Shown: positions 25,886 through 36,500 of the stretch, piece after piece
How the letters are laid out: each line of letters opens with the position of its first letter
Numbering within the stretch: position 1 is the stretch's first letter
The notes under the pieces: generated by a model
What the model was told of the DNA's origin: nothing
The model's database searches: none
What the model saw: only the letters and a program-made list of their open reading frames with translations
Origin: an uncultured Clostridia bacterium
GTDB taxonomy: Bacteria > Bacillota > Clostridia > TANB77 > CAG-508
Direction of reading: 5' to 3'
Assembly (NCBI GenBank): GCA_944386155.1
Contig: CALWZY010000003.1
Coordinates: 1-39,764 of the forward strand
DNA: 39,764 nucleotides
Program-made: the position numbers and the translations under genes

Positions 25886-28534
25886 TTATTTTAATTTTTC
25901 TAATCTTTCTTTTACTGCTTCTAACTTTTCTTTATAATTTACAAGTTTTTCTTTTTCTTCATTAACTTTAGCTTCAGGTGCTTTTGAAATAAATCCTTGA
26001 TTAGAAAGCATTTTTTCTCCTCTTAATACTTCTGCTTCAAGCTTTTTCTTTTCTCCTTCTAATCTTTCTATTTCTTCTTTAATGTCAACTAAATCTCCTG
26101 AAGGCATATATACTTCAATTCCGCTATTTACAATAGCAATAGCATTATCTGGAATATTTTCTTTTTCCTCTTTTACTTCTATTGAACTTCCAAATCCTAG
26201 CTTTAATAAAAATCCTTCTGATTCTATTATTTCATCTTTATATTCTTTAGTTACAAATATTAATTTAGCTTTTTTACTTGGATGAGCATTCATATTTGCT
26301 CTAACATTTCTAATTTCAGTAATTATGTTTTTTAGAATTTCAATTATATTTTCTTCTTTTTCGAATATGAAATCCTCTGAGTAATCAGAATAATTATCGA
26401 TCATTATACTTTCTTTTACATCATATAGTTTTGTATAAATTTCTTCTGTTATGAATGGCATAAATGGATGTAATAATTTTAAAGCAGATTTAAGTACTCT
26501 ATTTAAAGTATATTGAGCAGCATATCTAGACTCATCTTCTTTATTATATAATCTAGTTTTTACAATCTCTATATACCAATCGCAAAACTCATTCCATATA
26601 AAAGAATATATCTTATCTAAAGCTACTCCTAAATCATAATTGTCAATATTTGTTTCTATTTCTTTCATAAGTTTTGTTATTTTACTTAATATCCATTTAT
26701 CTTCAATTTTTAATTCTTTTATATTAATTTTACTTAAATTGCTAGCGTCTTCTAAATTCATCAAAACAAATTTTGAAGCATTCCATAATTTATTAGAAAA
26801 GTTTGCAGCTTGCTCTAATTTCTCTGGCATATATCTTATGTCATTTCCCATTGTAGTACCAGATAAAACTGAAAATCTTAAACTATCTGCACCATATTTA
26901 TCAATAACTTCAAGAGGATCAACTCCATTTCCTAGAGTTTTTGACATTTTTCTTCCTTGACTATCACGAATAATACCATGGATTAATACATCTTTAAATG
27001 GTTCTTTGTCTGTAAACTCTAAAGCTTGAGTCATCATTCTAGATACCCAGAAAGTAATAATATCAAATCCTGTAACTAATGTATTAGTTGGATAAAATCT
27101 CTTGTAATCTTCATTTTCTGTATTTGGCCAACCAAGAGTTGAAAATGGCCATAATGCTGAACTAAACCAAGTATCTAATGTATCTTCATCTTGTTTTAAA
27201 TGAGTACTTCCACACTTTTCACATTTTTCTGGTTTTGTTTTTGCAACATTAATATGATTACATTCTTCGCAATAATATGCAGGAATTCTATGTCCCCACC
27301 ATAATTGTCTTGATATACACCAATCTTGTATATTATCAAGCCAGTTAAAATATAGTTTTTCATATCTTTTAGGAATAAATCTTGTCTTATCCTCTCTTAC
27401 ACTATCAGCTGCTCTTTTTGCTAAATCTTTCATTTTTACAAACCATTGTGTAGATATCTTAGGTTCTATTGTATTTTTGCATCTTTCGCATTTTGCAACA
27501 TTATGTGTATACTCTTCTTCTTTTACTAGAGCTCCTATTTCTTTTAATTTTTCAACTATTTTCTCTCTTGCTTCTAATAAATCCATTCCTTTGTATTCTG
27601 GAACTAAATCACCCATTTTAAAATTATCATCAAAAACACTTACTATTTCAAGATTATGTCTTAATCCTGCTTGATAATCATTCATGTCATGTGCAGGAGT
27701 AATTTTTACACATCCTGTTCCAAAATCTTTTTCAACGAAATCATCTGCTATAATTGGAATTTCTTTATTCATTATTGGTAATATACATGTTTTTCCTACT
27801 AAATCTTCATATCTTTTATCATCTGGATGTACTGCTACTGCTGTATCGCCAAGCATAGTCTCTGGTCTTGTTGTTGCAACTACAATATACTTATCCTCAT
27901 CTTTTATCTTATATCTAATATGCCATAGATGAGATGGTTCTTCTTTATATTCAACCTCAGCATCTGATATAGATGTATTACAACTTGTACACCAATTAAC
28001 CATTCTTTTTCCTTTATAAATTAGACCTTTTTCATATAATCTTATAAATTGTTCTAATACTGCATCAGACATTCCATCATCTAAAGTAAATCTATTTCTA
28101 TCCCAATCACAAGAACATCCTAATTTCTTTTGTTGTTTTTGGATAATTCCGCCATATTCATGTGTCCAATCCCAAGCTTCTTCTAAGAATTTTTCTCTTC
28201 CTAAATCTTGCTTAGTTTTTCCTTCTTTAGCAAGTTTTTGTACAACTTTCATTTCAGTAGAAATCGCTGCATGATCTGTACCTGGAAGCCAAAGTACATC
28301 ATAGCCTTTCATTCTTTTATATCTAATTAAGATATCTTGTATAGTTCCATCTAATGCGTGTCCCATATGAAGTTTACCTGTTACATTTGGTGGTGGCATC
28401 ATTATACAATAAGGCTCTTTTGTTTTATCCATACTTGGTTTAAAATAACCTTTCTTTTCCCAATTTTCATAGATTTTGTCTTCAAAATCTTTTGGATTAA
28501 ATTTGTCATTTAACTTATGCTTGTTTTCTTCCAT
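25886..28534 (-). CDS. valS: Valyl-tRNA synthetase
   Basis: ValRS attaches valine to tRNA-Val and edits threonine. The 882 residues contain the class I signatures HMGH (56-59, after PPPNVTGKL) and KMSKT (in GRKMSKTLGNGVDP). Two zinc-binding Cys clusters (for example CERCKNTI and CEECNH...CEKCGS), the CP1 editing domain (TTRPETMLGDTAVAVHP) and the C-terminal coiled-coil arm of ValRS follow. The ribosome site GGAGG overlaps the stop of the aldose-epimerase gene just upstream. Expression is governed by the T-box leader ahead of that gene. Confidence 0.98.
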   Translation of the reverse strand: MEENKHKLNDKFNPKDFEDKIYENWEKKGYFKPSMDKTKEPYCIMMPPPNVTGKLHMGHALDGTIQDILIRYKRMKGYDVLWLPGTDHAAISTEMKVVQKLAKEGKTKQDLGREKFLEEAWDWTHEYGGIIQKQQKKLGCSCDWDRNRFTLDDGMSDAVLEQFIRLYEKGLIYKGKRMVNWCTSCNTSISDAEVEYKEEPSHLWHIRYKIKDEDKYIVVATTRPETMLGDTAVAVHPDDKRYEDLVGKTCILPIMNKEIPIIADDFVEKDFGTGCVKITPAHDMNDYQAGLRHNLEIVSVFDDNFKMGDLVPEYKGMDLLEAREKIVEKLKEIGALVKEEEYTHNVAKCERCKNTIEPKISTQWFVKMKDLAKRAADSVREDKTRFIPKRYEKLYFNWLDNIQDWCISRQLWWGHRIPAYYCEECNHINVAKTKPEKCEKCGSTHLKQDEDTLDTWFSSALWPFSTLGWPNTENEDYKRFYPTNTLVTGFDIITFWVSRMMTQALEFTDKEPFKDVLIHGIIRDSQGRKMSKTLGNGVDPLEVIDKYGADSLRFSVLSGTTMGNDIRYMPEKLEQAANFSNKLWNASKFVLMNLEDASNLSKINIKELKIEDKWILSKITKLMKEIETNIDNYDLGVALDKIYSFIWNEFCDWYIEIVKTRLYNKEDESRYAAQYTLNRVLKSALKLLHPFMPFITEEIYTKLYDVKESIMIDNYSDYSEDFIFEKEENIIEILKNIITEIRNVRANMNAHPSKKAKLIFVTKEYKDEIIESEGFLLKLGFGSSIEVKEEKENIPDNAIAIVNSGIEVYMPSGDLVDIKEEIERLEGEKKKLEAEVLRGEKMLSNQGFISKAPEAKVNEEKEKLVNYKEKLEAVKERLEKLK

Positions 28535-28544
28535 AAATAACCTC

Positions 28545-29393
28545 CTAAAATAATTTTACTTTATATTCACATCTAAAAATTTTTTCTGGTTTTAATTCTA
28601 TTAAATCTTCTTTTTCTTCAAAGATTCCATTTGAATCTATTTTATCTGCTGTATTAAACCATGGTTCAATACAGACAAATGGAGCTCCTTTTTTAGACCA
28701 TATTGCAAGATAAGGAAATCCTGTAAAATCAAATTCTAAAATCTCTTTATCTTCTTTTTTATTAATTAATTTTAATTTATTTGATTTTATATTTGTCATA
28801 ATTATTGCATCTTCATCAAAAATATCTTTTTTAAGTTCTATAATATTATTTTTTATAAAGTTTTTTGTATCTATTTCTTTATTATTTATTAATCCTTCCG
28901 TTAGTTGCTTAATAACAATATTTTCATCCTCATGCTCTTTTTCAAATTTCAAGTAATAATCTCCTGAAGAATAATCACATTTAAAAGCAGGATGTGCACC
29001 AAGTCCAAATATTATTTCTTTATCATCTATATTTTTTACTTCATAAATTGTACTAATACTATTTTCTAGATTATCTATTTTATAAATAATATTTAGTTCA
29101 AATTTAAATGGGTATCTTTTTAATGTCTCTTCATTATATTTTAAATAATATTTTACTTCGTTTTCGCTTTTTAAAACTTCTTCAAACTCCATATCTCTTG
29201 CAAAACCATGTTGTTTCATTTCATAAGTTTTTCCTAATATACTAGTCTTATTATCTTTAATCATTCCTACTATTGGGAATAATATTGGAGCATGCCTATT
29301 CCAAAACTCTTTTCCATCATGAAGATATTCTTTTCCATCTTTTTTTATAGAAATTAATTCTCCACCTTCTTTTTTTGACTCTATTTTTATCAC
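28545..29393 (-). CDS. Aldose 1-epimerase family protein, LacX-like
   Basis: This 282-residue protein belongs to the galactose-mutarotase fold, which interconverts alpha and beta sugar anomers. RHAPILFPIVG near the start and H62 in KQHGFARDMEF are typical. The catalytic histidine lies in GLGAHPAF, and a likely catalytic glutamate in CIEPWFNTAD. The pattern fits the LacX/YeaD-type branch, whose substrates are mostly unknown. The start is GTG with AAGGTGG six bases upstream. It is the first gene after a valine-specific T-box and lies ten bases before valS, so a sugar enzyme is controlled here by valine tRNA charging. I see no functional reason for that in the sequence. Confidence 0.85.
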   Translation of the reverse strand: MIKIESKKEGGELISIKKDGKEYLHDGKEFWNRHAPILFPIVGMIKDNKTSILGKTYEMKQHGFARDMEFEEVLKSENEVKYYLKYNEETLKRYPFKFELNIIYKIDNLENSISTIYEVKNIDDKEIIFGLGAHPAFKCDYSSGDYYLKFEKEHEDENIVIKQLTEGLINNKEIDTKNFIKNNIIELKKDIFDEDAIIMTNIKSNKLKLINKKEDKEILEFDFTGFPYLAIWSKKGAPFVCIEPWFNTADKIDSNGIFEEKEDLIELKPEKIFRCEYKVKLF

Positions 29394-29415
29394 TTTTTTC
29401 CCACCTTTCTACAAA

Positions 29416-29753
29416 CAAAAAACCTCACCCTTAAAATAAGGGCGAGGTCTAAATCGCGGTACCACCTTAATTATATATTTGCTATAAAACTAATATAATT
29501 AAAATTTTATATAAAAATTAATAATATCAATTTTACTTTAATATACATCTTAAATTAGATTTTAACGTATCTTACACGGATATATTTACTTTATATTTTT
29601 ATTCAATTTCAATATATCAGCTCCAAAGCTACTTCAATTTATCTTTTCTACTAGAAGCTTCCAGCGTAATCACTTCTATTCTCTATTAGATAGTGTTAAA
29701 TTTACTACTCTTTTTCTTTGCTTTTTTATTTTTAATTGTTTTTACTTTTAATA
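29416..29753 (-). promoter_or_regulatory. T-box leader, valine-specific (GUU specifier)
   Basis: T-box RNAs bind uncharged tRNA and let transcription continue into synthetase genes. The T-box sequence AAGGTGGTACCGCG lies at 29468-29455, and its UGGU fits the tRNA acceptor end with discriminator A. A terminator (29448-29422, one G-U pair, then T6) follows. Stem I begins with AGAGAATAGAAGTGATTACGC (29683-29663). Its returning strand GTGTAA is followed five bases later by GTT (29566-29564) and A, the arrangement of the specifier loop in the glyQS T-box. GUU is a valine codon, matching valS downstream. The specifier assignment rests on hand folding. Confidence 0.9.
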
Positions 29754-29759
29754 TTAATA

Positions 29760-29788
29760 TTTATAGCATATATTTATTTTCTTGTCAA
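29760..29788 (-). promoter_or_regulatory. Sigma-A promoter of the T-box-valS operon
   Basis: On the minus strand the -35 is TTGACA (29788-29783) and the -10 is TATAAA (29765-29760), with 17 bases between them. Confidence 0.8.
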
Positions 29789-29839
29789 CTTTATGTTTAC
29801 TATATTATTTTATTGTTTTATAGTTTTACTATTATTTAA

Positions 29840-29965
29840 TTTTTTATTTATTATTAATTATTTTAATTATTATTTATTATTTATTATTTATTATTTATTA
29901 TTTTTTATTTTTCTTTAATTTTACTTTTATTTTATTTTATTTTGTTTTGTTTTATTTTATTATAT
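29840..29965. repeat. AT simple repeats (TTTATTA and TTTTA/TTTTG units)
   Basis: About five TTTATTA units near 29873-29905 are followed by TTTTA and TTTTG units to about 29965. The stretch fills the gap between the valS operon promoter and the gene ending at 29967. No gene is seen; slippage makes the length likely to vary. Confidence 0.7.
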
Positions 29966-29966
29966 T

Positions 29967-30470
29967 TTATTTTAATTTAAGTATATTTTTTATCTTATTT
30001 AATATTTTAGTAATAATATTATCTTTCTTTTCTATTAATGCAAGATTTTCATCTGAACTTGTTTTCCCATTTATATATAATTCTTTACTAGAATTTATAT
30101 TATTATTATTATTATTATTATTATTGTTATTTAAATTATTTTTAAAAATAATGTCTGGGTTATATTTTTCTCTTAATTCTTTTTCATATATTATCTCATT
30201 TTCTTTTAATATATGATCATACTCTAGTTTTTTATTTTCATCACATAAATAATTTCTATAAATTATACTTAGGAAATCTTCTGCTTTTTTACTTAAACCC
30301 ATATCTTTTATATTTTTTGTATGATCTAATTTTGATTCATATGTTTTAGATGCATTTTCTAATAAGTAGTTTAAAACATTATCTGGAATTTTTATTATTA
30401 TATCTCTTTTGGAATGGCTTAAAACATCTAAAACTTCTGACATAGAATTTTTATAATTTTCATCTACCAT
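29967..30470 (-). CDS. Unknown Asn-tract protein, partner of the transglutaminase-like gene
   Basis: I do not recognise this 167-residue protein. Its start overlaps the upstream stop by one base (TAATG), so it is probably coupled to the transglutaminase-like gene. Residues 1-105 look helical and soluble, with SKRDIIIKIPDNVLNYLLENA and a basic/acidic middle. An Asn tract of about 11 residues follows (about 116-126), encoded by an AAT repeat. A Lys/Ile-rich amphipathic tail ends the protein (about 148-167). No signal peptide is present. The repeat could change length by slippage, but a whole-codon repeat would not shift the frame. Confidence 0.65.
   Translation of the reverse strand: MVDENYKNSMSEVLDVLSHSKRDIIIKIPDNVLNYLLENASKTYESKLDHTKNIKDMGLSKKAEDFLSIIYRNYLCDENKKLEYDHILKENEIIYEKELREKYNPDIIFKNNLNNNNNNNNNNNINSSKELYINGKTSSDENLALIEKKDNIITKILNKIKNILKLK
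30097..30130. repeat. Trinucleotide repeat (TAT/AAT) inside the Asn-tract gene
   Basis: Eight or nine ATT units on the plus strand, read as AAT on the coding strand, give the Asn tract. It is the longest trinucleotide repeat inside a coding region in the window. Confidence 0.75.
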
Positions 30471-31606
30471 TACTTTGTCTCCTCATTTAAATCTTTTTTG
30501 TGCTCGTCTTCTTTTGCTTTTTTAATATCTTTTTTTGCATCTTTTAAATCACTTTCTTTTTTTGTAACTGCCAAATCTTCATAAGATTCTAAATCATGTT
30601 CTCCTTGACTCCATTCGTAGCTTATTTGATCTGGTAATGATTCTGAATCTATTTGGTTTTGCATTAATCTAAAAAACTCTGGCATTGCTTGTATATCATA
30701 CCCTTTTCTTGGAAGTAATCCTGAATCAATTATTTCTACAATCTCCTCTTCTGACACTTCTCTAAATGGTTTATCTTTTTCCATTAAATATCTTTTAGTC
30801 TCTCCATTTAAATCAACACTATATACACCTTTTATATCTACTGAATCATAATCTTCTTTAGCAAAAAATGATTCTTTTATTTTTCTTCCCTCTCTTCCAA
30901 ATACTCCTTTTATCATTTGTCTTATGCCTATATATGCATCTTGTAATCCTACATCTGCTATATCTTGAGAAAATATAAAATCTAGCTTTTCTTCAAAAGG
31001 TAAATTACTAAAACTCTGCAAATATTCTTCTTCAAAGTATTTTTCATCATTTGCATATCCTAATTTCTTATCAATATCATTAAATTTACTTTGAAGTTTT
31101 TCATTCATTAATTTTGCATGAGCTCTTTCTGAATCAGTAGAATTTCTGTCTCCCATAGCCAATAATAATTCTTTAGTCATTATTCCTCTAGGCTCAAATC
31201 CCATTTTTATTCTAAATAATTCATCAAAATATACAAAATCTTGGACTAAATCACCTTCTTCTTTTGTATGAATTACCGTATAGTAATGCTTGAATGGATC
31301 TTTCCCAGTTTCTACAACTTCTGAATTAATTCCTGCTTCATTTAATAATTGTGAATATATTTCAGATAAACCTTTACATACCTGATATGGACTTACATGT
31401 TCTAAATCACTCACATCTCTATCTAATATTTTATCTCTTCTAATTTTACTCATAACAGCATATCTATCAATAGCACTATAATTCATATCGTATTTTAGAA
31501 GCTTTCCAAGTTCTATATGTATATATCTCATTTTTTCTAGTTCACTTAAACCATCTGGCATTTTATCTAAAACTAGACTTCTTACATTTATAGTATCTTG
31601 ATTCAA
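30470..31606 (-). CDS. Transglutaminase-like protein, cytoplasmic
   Basis: The N-terminal half of this 378-residue protein looks like the papain/transglutaminase core. C77 is in SPYQVCKGLSEIYSQLLNEAG, followed by GINSEVVETG, H107 in KHYYTVIHT and D123 in VQDFVYFD, the right order and spacing for a Cys-His-Asp triad. A short segment ahead of it (RYIHIELGKLLKYDMNYS) also fits that superfamily. The second half is acidic and unrecognised, and the last 40 residues are a charged Lys/Asp/Glu helix. No signal peptide or membrane helix is seen, unlike most bacterial transglutaminase-core proteins. The start is TTG, six bases after AAGGAG. Substrate and role are unknown; it could be a peptidase, an amidase, or an inactive relative. 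Confidence 0.65.
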   Translation of the reverse strand: MNQDTINVRSLVLDKMPDGLSELEKMRYIHIELGKLLKYDMNYSAIDRYAVMSKIRRDKILDRDVSDLEHVSPYQVCKGLSEIYSQLLNEAGINSEVVETGKDPFKHYYTVIHTKEEGDLVQDFVYFDELFRIKMGFEPRGIMTKELLLAMGDRNSTDSERAHAKLMNEKLQSKFNDIDKKLGYANDEKYFEEEYLQSFSNLPFEEKLDFIFSQDIADVGLQDAYIGIRQMIKGVFGREGRKIKESFFAKEDYDSVDIKGVYSVDLNGETKRYLMEKDKPFREVSEEEIVEIIDSGLLPRKGYDIQAMPEFFRLMQNQIDSESLPDQISYEWSQGEHDLESYEDLAVTKKESDLKDAKKDIKKAKEDEHKKDLNEETK

Positions 31607-31705
31607 ATTTTTCTCCTTTGTTAACTTTAAAATCTTATCTATATTTTATCTATATCTTTAAAAAAAGTAAATTAAAAAATATAATCAATTTATTTTTATT
31701 AAAAA

Positions 31706-31734
31706 AAGAAACATTCAATAACTGAATGTTTCTT
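31706..31734 (-). terminator. Terminator of the GT-C-like glycosyltransferase gene
   Basis: A 12-base-pair stem (31706-31717 with 31723-31734) carries a five-base loop. In the minus-strand RNA the end of the stem merges into a run of seven T. Confidence 0.85.
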
Positions 31735-31768
31735 ATATTTTATAAAATACTTTAATTTAAATTTTATT

Positions 31769-33487
31769 TTATTTGTAAATCCTATAAATTTTATTATTTA
31801 TGTCTTGTACTTCTCCTGGTTCCATTAAAACTTCATATTTATCAAAACCAGTATATTCTAATACTGTTTTTAATACTTCTTCATCATTTGCAGCAGTAAC
31901 TTCTACTCCTAAAATAAATTCGTCAGAATTTTTTAATTTTTCGTCATCTTTAATCCACCATAAATCTTCTTGTGCCATAAGCATTGTGTTCTCATAAGTC
32001 ATATATTCTGGTAAGAATTGAATATGATTAAATAATAAATATCCAACATAAACATAATCACAATCTTTATATTCTTCTGCAACTTCTAAATATTTATTAT
32101 ATCCTTCATATAAGTAAGAAGGCTTTTGAGTAATAAATCCATATCCAGTAAGTCCTATAACCATTGCAGCCACAAGTAATATCTCATAAGTTCTGTTATC
32201 AAACATACTTCCTACCATCATTACAACAAATATAGTTGTTATTGGAAGCACATTCATTATATATCTAAGCTCTACATATGGAGCAATTTTGGCAATTATC
32301 ATTATATAGCATACTACTGGTATTGATATTAAACAAAAGATTGGTAAATTTTCTTTTTTCTTAACAATAATTACTACAAATATTGATAATATAAGTAATG
32401 CAATTCCAATTATATTATTAGCACCAAAATTATTTAATATTAATTCTGTAAAAGCTTTTAACCTTGGTCCATATAATTCATTTGCAAAAAATCCAACTCC
32501 TCTTTCTCCAAAGAACATATGATATAGTGACATTGGGAATATTAAAAGTCCTATAATAGCAGATACTACAAATATTCCTACATATTTTGCAAGCTCTTTA
32601 TATTTTTTCCTTATTAAGAAAATTATTCCCATTATTATAACTACTAATAATGCGTAGAAACAGAAGAAATACTGAGTTAAAAAGCCTCCTACTGTTGTAA
32701 GTATCAATTCAATTATCTTCCTCTTATCTACGTGAAAATCATTTTTAACTATCTTAATATTTAAATATAAAAATACTACTGTAAAGAATGTAAGCATCAT
32801 ATACATTCTTAAAAATACTACTGTTGATATTCCTGCAATACTTAATCCATATAAAAGAACTGTAAGTATTGAAAGTTCTTTTTTATCTATTTCAATTAAT
32901 ATTTTTCTCATAAAATATGCTGTAAGTAAGAAAAATACGACATTTATTCCAAATATAATGTATTTACTACTATTATTTTGGAACACTGAAGAAACTACAT
33001 TTACTATTGCATAAAATAGAGGTGGATGTACATCACTTATTTGATTCCAATAAACAGAACTAATATTAAATGCATCTCCATTTCCAGTAACTTGCATATA
33101 GTCTATTGCTTCTTCCCTAGTTCTCCATGTGTTTTCTTGTTCATCAGCTTTTTCTCTTATAAGTCTATCTTTTTCATCTGTATTATCTATGTAATATTTT
33201 TTTACATTTCCTATAATATCAAAAATATTACCTTGCATTACATATTCATCAAAAAATACTTTTTCCGGATCTATCTTCCAATCAGAATAAAATACATTTG
33301 AATATGTTGAATTAGAAGATCCATATGAAAATATTTCATCACAATGGAAACCTTCTTTTTTATTAATAAAGAAAAGCATTACTAATATTATTAAAACTAG
33401 TGAAACACCAAACAATATTCTTTCAACTAGTACTGCTTTAGTTTTTACAGCAAGACTTTCTTCTTGCTCTTTATTTATCTCTTCCAT
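31769..33487 (-). CDS. GT-C-type membrane glycosyltransferase (ArnT/PMT-like)
   Basis: This 572-residue integral membrane protein has about ten to twelve helices, the first at about 26-44. After the first helix comes an outer loop with FHCDEIFSYG, whose acidic pair occupies the place of the catalytic Asp/Glu in GT-C enzymes. Later comes SDVHPPLFYAIVNVV, the HPPL motif typical of ArnT/PMT-type transferases that move a sugar from a polyprenyl-phosphate carrier. A soluble C-terminal part of about 120 residues follows the last helix. The acceptor, whether lipid, wall polymer or protein, is unknown. AGGAG stands six bases before the ATG. It follows dnaE by about 80 bases with no clear terminator between, so it may be read through from dnaE. 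Confidence 0.8.
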   Translation of the reverse strand: MEEINKEQEESLAVKTKAVLVERILFGVSLVLIILVMLFFINKKEGFHCDEIFSYGSSNSTYSNVFYSDWKIDPEKVFFDEYVMQGNIFDIIGNVKKYYIDNTDEKDRLIREKADEQENTWRTREEAIDYMQVTGNGDAFNISSVYWNQISDVHPPLFYAIVNVVSSVFQNNSSKYIIFGINVVFFLLTAYFMRKILIEIDKKELSILTVLLYGLSIAGISTVVFLRMYMMLTFFTVVFLYLNIKIVKNDFHVDKRKIIELILTTVGGFLTQYFFCFYALLVVIIMGIIFLIRKKYKELAKYVGIFVVSAIIGLLIFPMSLYHMFFGERGVGFFANELYGPRLKAFTELILNNFGANNIIGIALLILSIFVVIIVKKKENLPIFCLISIPVVCYIMIIAKIAPYVELRYIMNVLPITTIFVVMMVGSMFDNRTYEILLVAAMVIGLTGYGFITQKPSYLYEGYNKYLEVAEEYKDCDYVYVGYLLFNHIQFLPEYMTYENTMLMAQEDLWWIKDDEKLKNSDEFILGVEVTAANDEEVLKTVLEYTGFDKYEVLMEPGEVQDINNKIYRIYK

Positions 33488-33569
33488 CTCATTCTCCTAG
33501 CTTTTATTTTTTTGTTTATTTAAGCTTTTATATTTGTACTTTTTTATTTTACCACATATTTTAAAATAT

Positions 33570-36500
33570 TTATACTATTTCAACATTATTTTCTCCAACA
33601 ATTTCTTTAAATACGTTTACTATTTCTTCTGTTAGATAAATAGCACCACATGGTTTTACTTGAGCTTTATCTACAACTTGTACTTTAAAATTAACTCTAT
33701 CACCACTAAAGAACTTTATTGCTCCTCTTAATCTTTTCTTTACTTCTTCGTCTAATTCAGTAATATCTATTTGTAAAGTAGTATATTTTCTCTCACTATT
33801 ACTTGTTTCATTAGCATCAAATTCTCTAATATCTCTTACAACAATTTTTGCTACATCATCTTCTTTTATACTTAATCTACCTTCTACTAAAATAATATTA
33901 TCTTCTATTAGAATATTACTTACTCTATTATATACACTATCAAATATTATTATTTCAGCACTTCCATATAAATCTTCTACAGTAACAAAAGCCATTATAG
34001 TATTTTTCTTTGTATATTTTTTCTTTACTGATGTAATTGTACCTGCATATTTTACATTTTGTCCATCTTTAAAATTACTTTCTTCTTCATTATCCCCTAT
34101 TTTCTTTAAATCTAATGAATTAATATTAGTATTTTTAATAATACTTTCTCTTATTGAATCTAAAGGGTGTCCTGATATATATATTCCAAGCATTTCTTTT
34201 TCTTGTGATAATAACTCTTTTTTATCTAATTCATCTAAAACTATGTAATTATACTTAATCTCATCTGTAGCATCATTTGAAACTATATCAAACATTGTAA
34301 CTTGATTTGCAAGAGAATTTCTATTTTGATTATTTATAGTATCTAATATTCCTTCAAATGAAGCTAAAAGAGTATTTCTAGTTTGTCCCATATCATCAAA
34401 GCAACCTGCTTTAATTAAAGATTCTATACACTTTTTGTTTACATTTTCATCTTTAATTCTTTCGCAAAAATCTGTGAAACTTTTAAAATCTCCGTTTTTA
34501 TCTCTTTCACTAACAATGTTATTTACTGCTGCAACACCAACATTTTTAATACTTCCCATTCCAAATCTAATTTTTCCATCTTGTACTGTAAATTTTGTAA
34601 AACTTTTATTAATATTTGGCTTTAAAATATCAATATTTAATCTTCTACATTCATCAATATATACAGGAACTTTGTCTAGATTTCCTAAAAAACTATTTAA
34701 TGTCGCAGCCATAAATTCTGCAGGATAATAATATTTTAGATAAGCTGTTCTATATGATACTACAGAATAAGCTGCTGCATGGGATTTATTAAAAGCATAT
34801 TTTGCAAACTCTGCCATCTCATCAAATATTTTATTTGCAGAGGCTTCATCTATACCATTCCTTATGCACCCTGGGACTACAATATTTCCATTTTCATCTA
34901 CTTGTCCATGAATAAAATATTCTCTTTCTTTTGCCATTACATCTAGCTTTTTCTTACCCATAGCTCTTCTTACTAAGTCAGCTCTCCCTAAAGAATATCC
35001 TGCTAAATCTCTTACGATTTGCATAACTTGCTCTTGATATACCATACAACCATAAGTAACATTTAATATAGGTTCTAATGCTGGATGAGTATATTCGTTA
35101 TGCCCTGGATGTCTTTTCCCTTTTATATATCTTGGAATTTGATCCATTGGCCCTGGTCTATATAAAGAAACTCCAGCTATAATATCTTCTAAACAGTCTG
35201 GCTTTAATTCTTTCATAAAATTAGTCATTCCAGCACTTTCAAACTGGAATATTCCACATGTATTTCCTTCTGCCCATTGTTTATAAACATTTTGATCATT
35301 CATGTCTTTATCGAATTCAACATCTATACCTCTTGTTTGTTTAACAAGTTTTATACAATCTGATATAACAGTTAAAGTTCTTAATCCTAAAAAGTCCATT
35401 TTTAGAAGTCCAAGTTCTTCTAAAAGAGTCATTGTATATTGAGTTGAAACATTACCATCGTTTAAATAAAGTGGCACATAAGTATCTACTGGGTCTTTTG
35501 TAATAACAACTCCACAAGCATGTGTAGAAGCTTGTCTTGGAAGACCCTCTAAAGCTATTGCAATATCTATTAATTGTTTAACATTTGGATCTGAGTCATA
35601 CCATTCTTTAAATTCTCTATTTTGTTCTAATGCTTTTTGTATTGTGATATGAACTTCCATTGGAATCATTTTTGCAAGTTTATCTGTTTCAGAATATGGG
35701 AAATCTAAAACTCTACCAACATCTCTTATAACCATTCTAGCTGCCATTGTTCCAAAAGTTATAATTTGTGATACATGATCAATACCATATTTTCTTCCAA
35801 CATAATCTATAACTTCTTGTCTTCTTTCATAACAAAAATCAACATCAAAATCTGGCATGCTTATTCTTTCAGGATTTAAAAATCTCTCAAAAATTAGATT
35901 ATATTTTATAGGGTCAATGTCAGTTATTCCAATACAATATGCTGCCATAGATCCTGCACCTGATCCTCTTCCTGGCCCTACTGGGATTCCTACACTTTTA
36001 GCATAATTTATAAAATCCCAAACAATTAAGAAATAATCAACATATCCCATTTTATTAATTATTGATATTTCATATTCTAATCTATCTCTTAATTCTTTAG
36101 ATGGATTTTCTCCATATCTATTTTTAAAACCATCATTACAAAGCTTTACGAAATAGTCTAAATGAGTATCAAACTCTTCTGGTACATCATAATTTGGAAG
36201 TTTCGTAACACCAAATTCAAAGTCATAATTACATTTTTCTGCGATTTTTACTGTGTTTGATACAGCTTCTGGTATATTTTCAAAATACTCAGACATTTCT
36301 TCTTTAGATTTTATATAAAACTCATCTGTCTCAAACCTCATTCTATCTTCATCAGACATCTTTTTTCCTGTCTGAATACATAATAAAACTTCGTGATTGT
36401 AAGCATCTTCTTTTTTTAGATAATGTGCATCATTTGTTCCAACTAATGGAATATTTAATTTCCTTGCAAGTTCAATTAATTTCTGATTTACCATTACCTG

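Noticed and set aside
29870-29905. TTTATTA repeats as a possible CRISPR or iteron array
   Set aside because: The units are contiguous with no spacers, and pure A/T; this is a simple slippage repeat.
29736-30216. Plus-strand Leu/Phe/Ile-rich frames
   Set aside because: They are translations of T-rich simple repeats or of the antisense strand of the Asn-tract gene.
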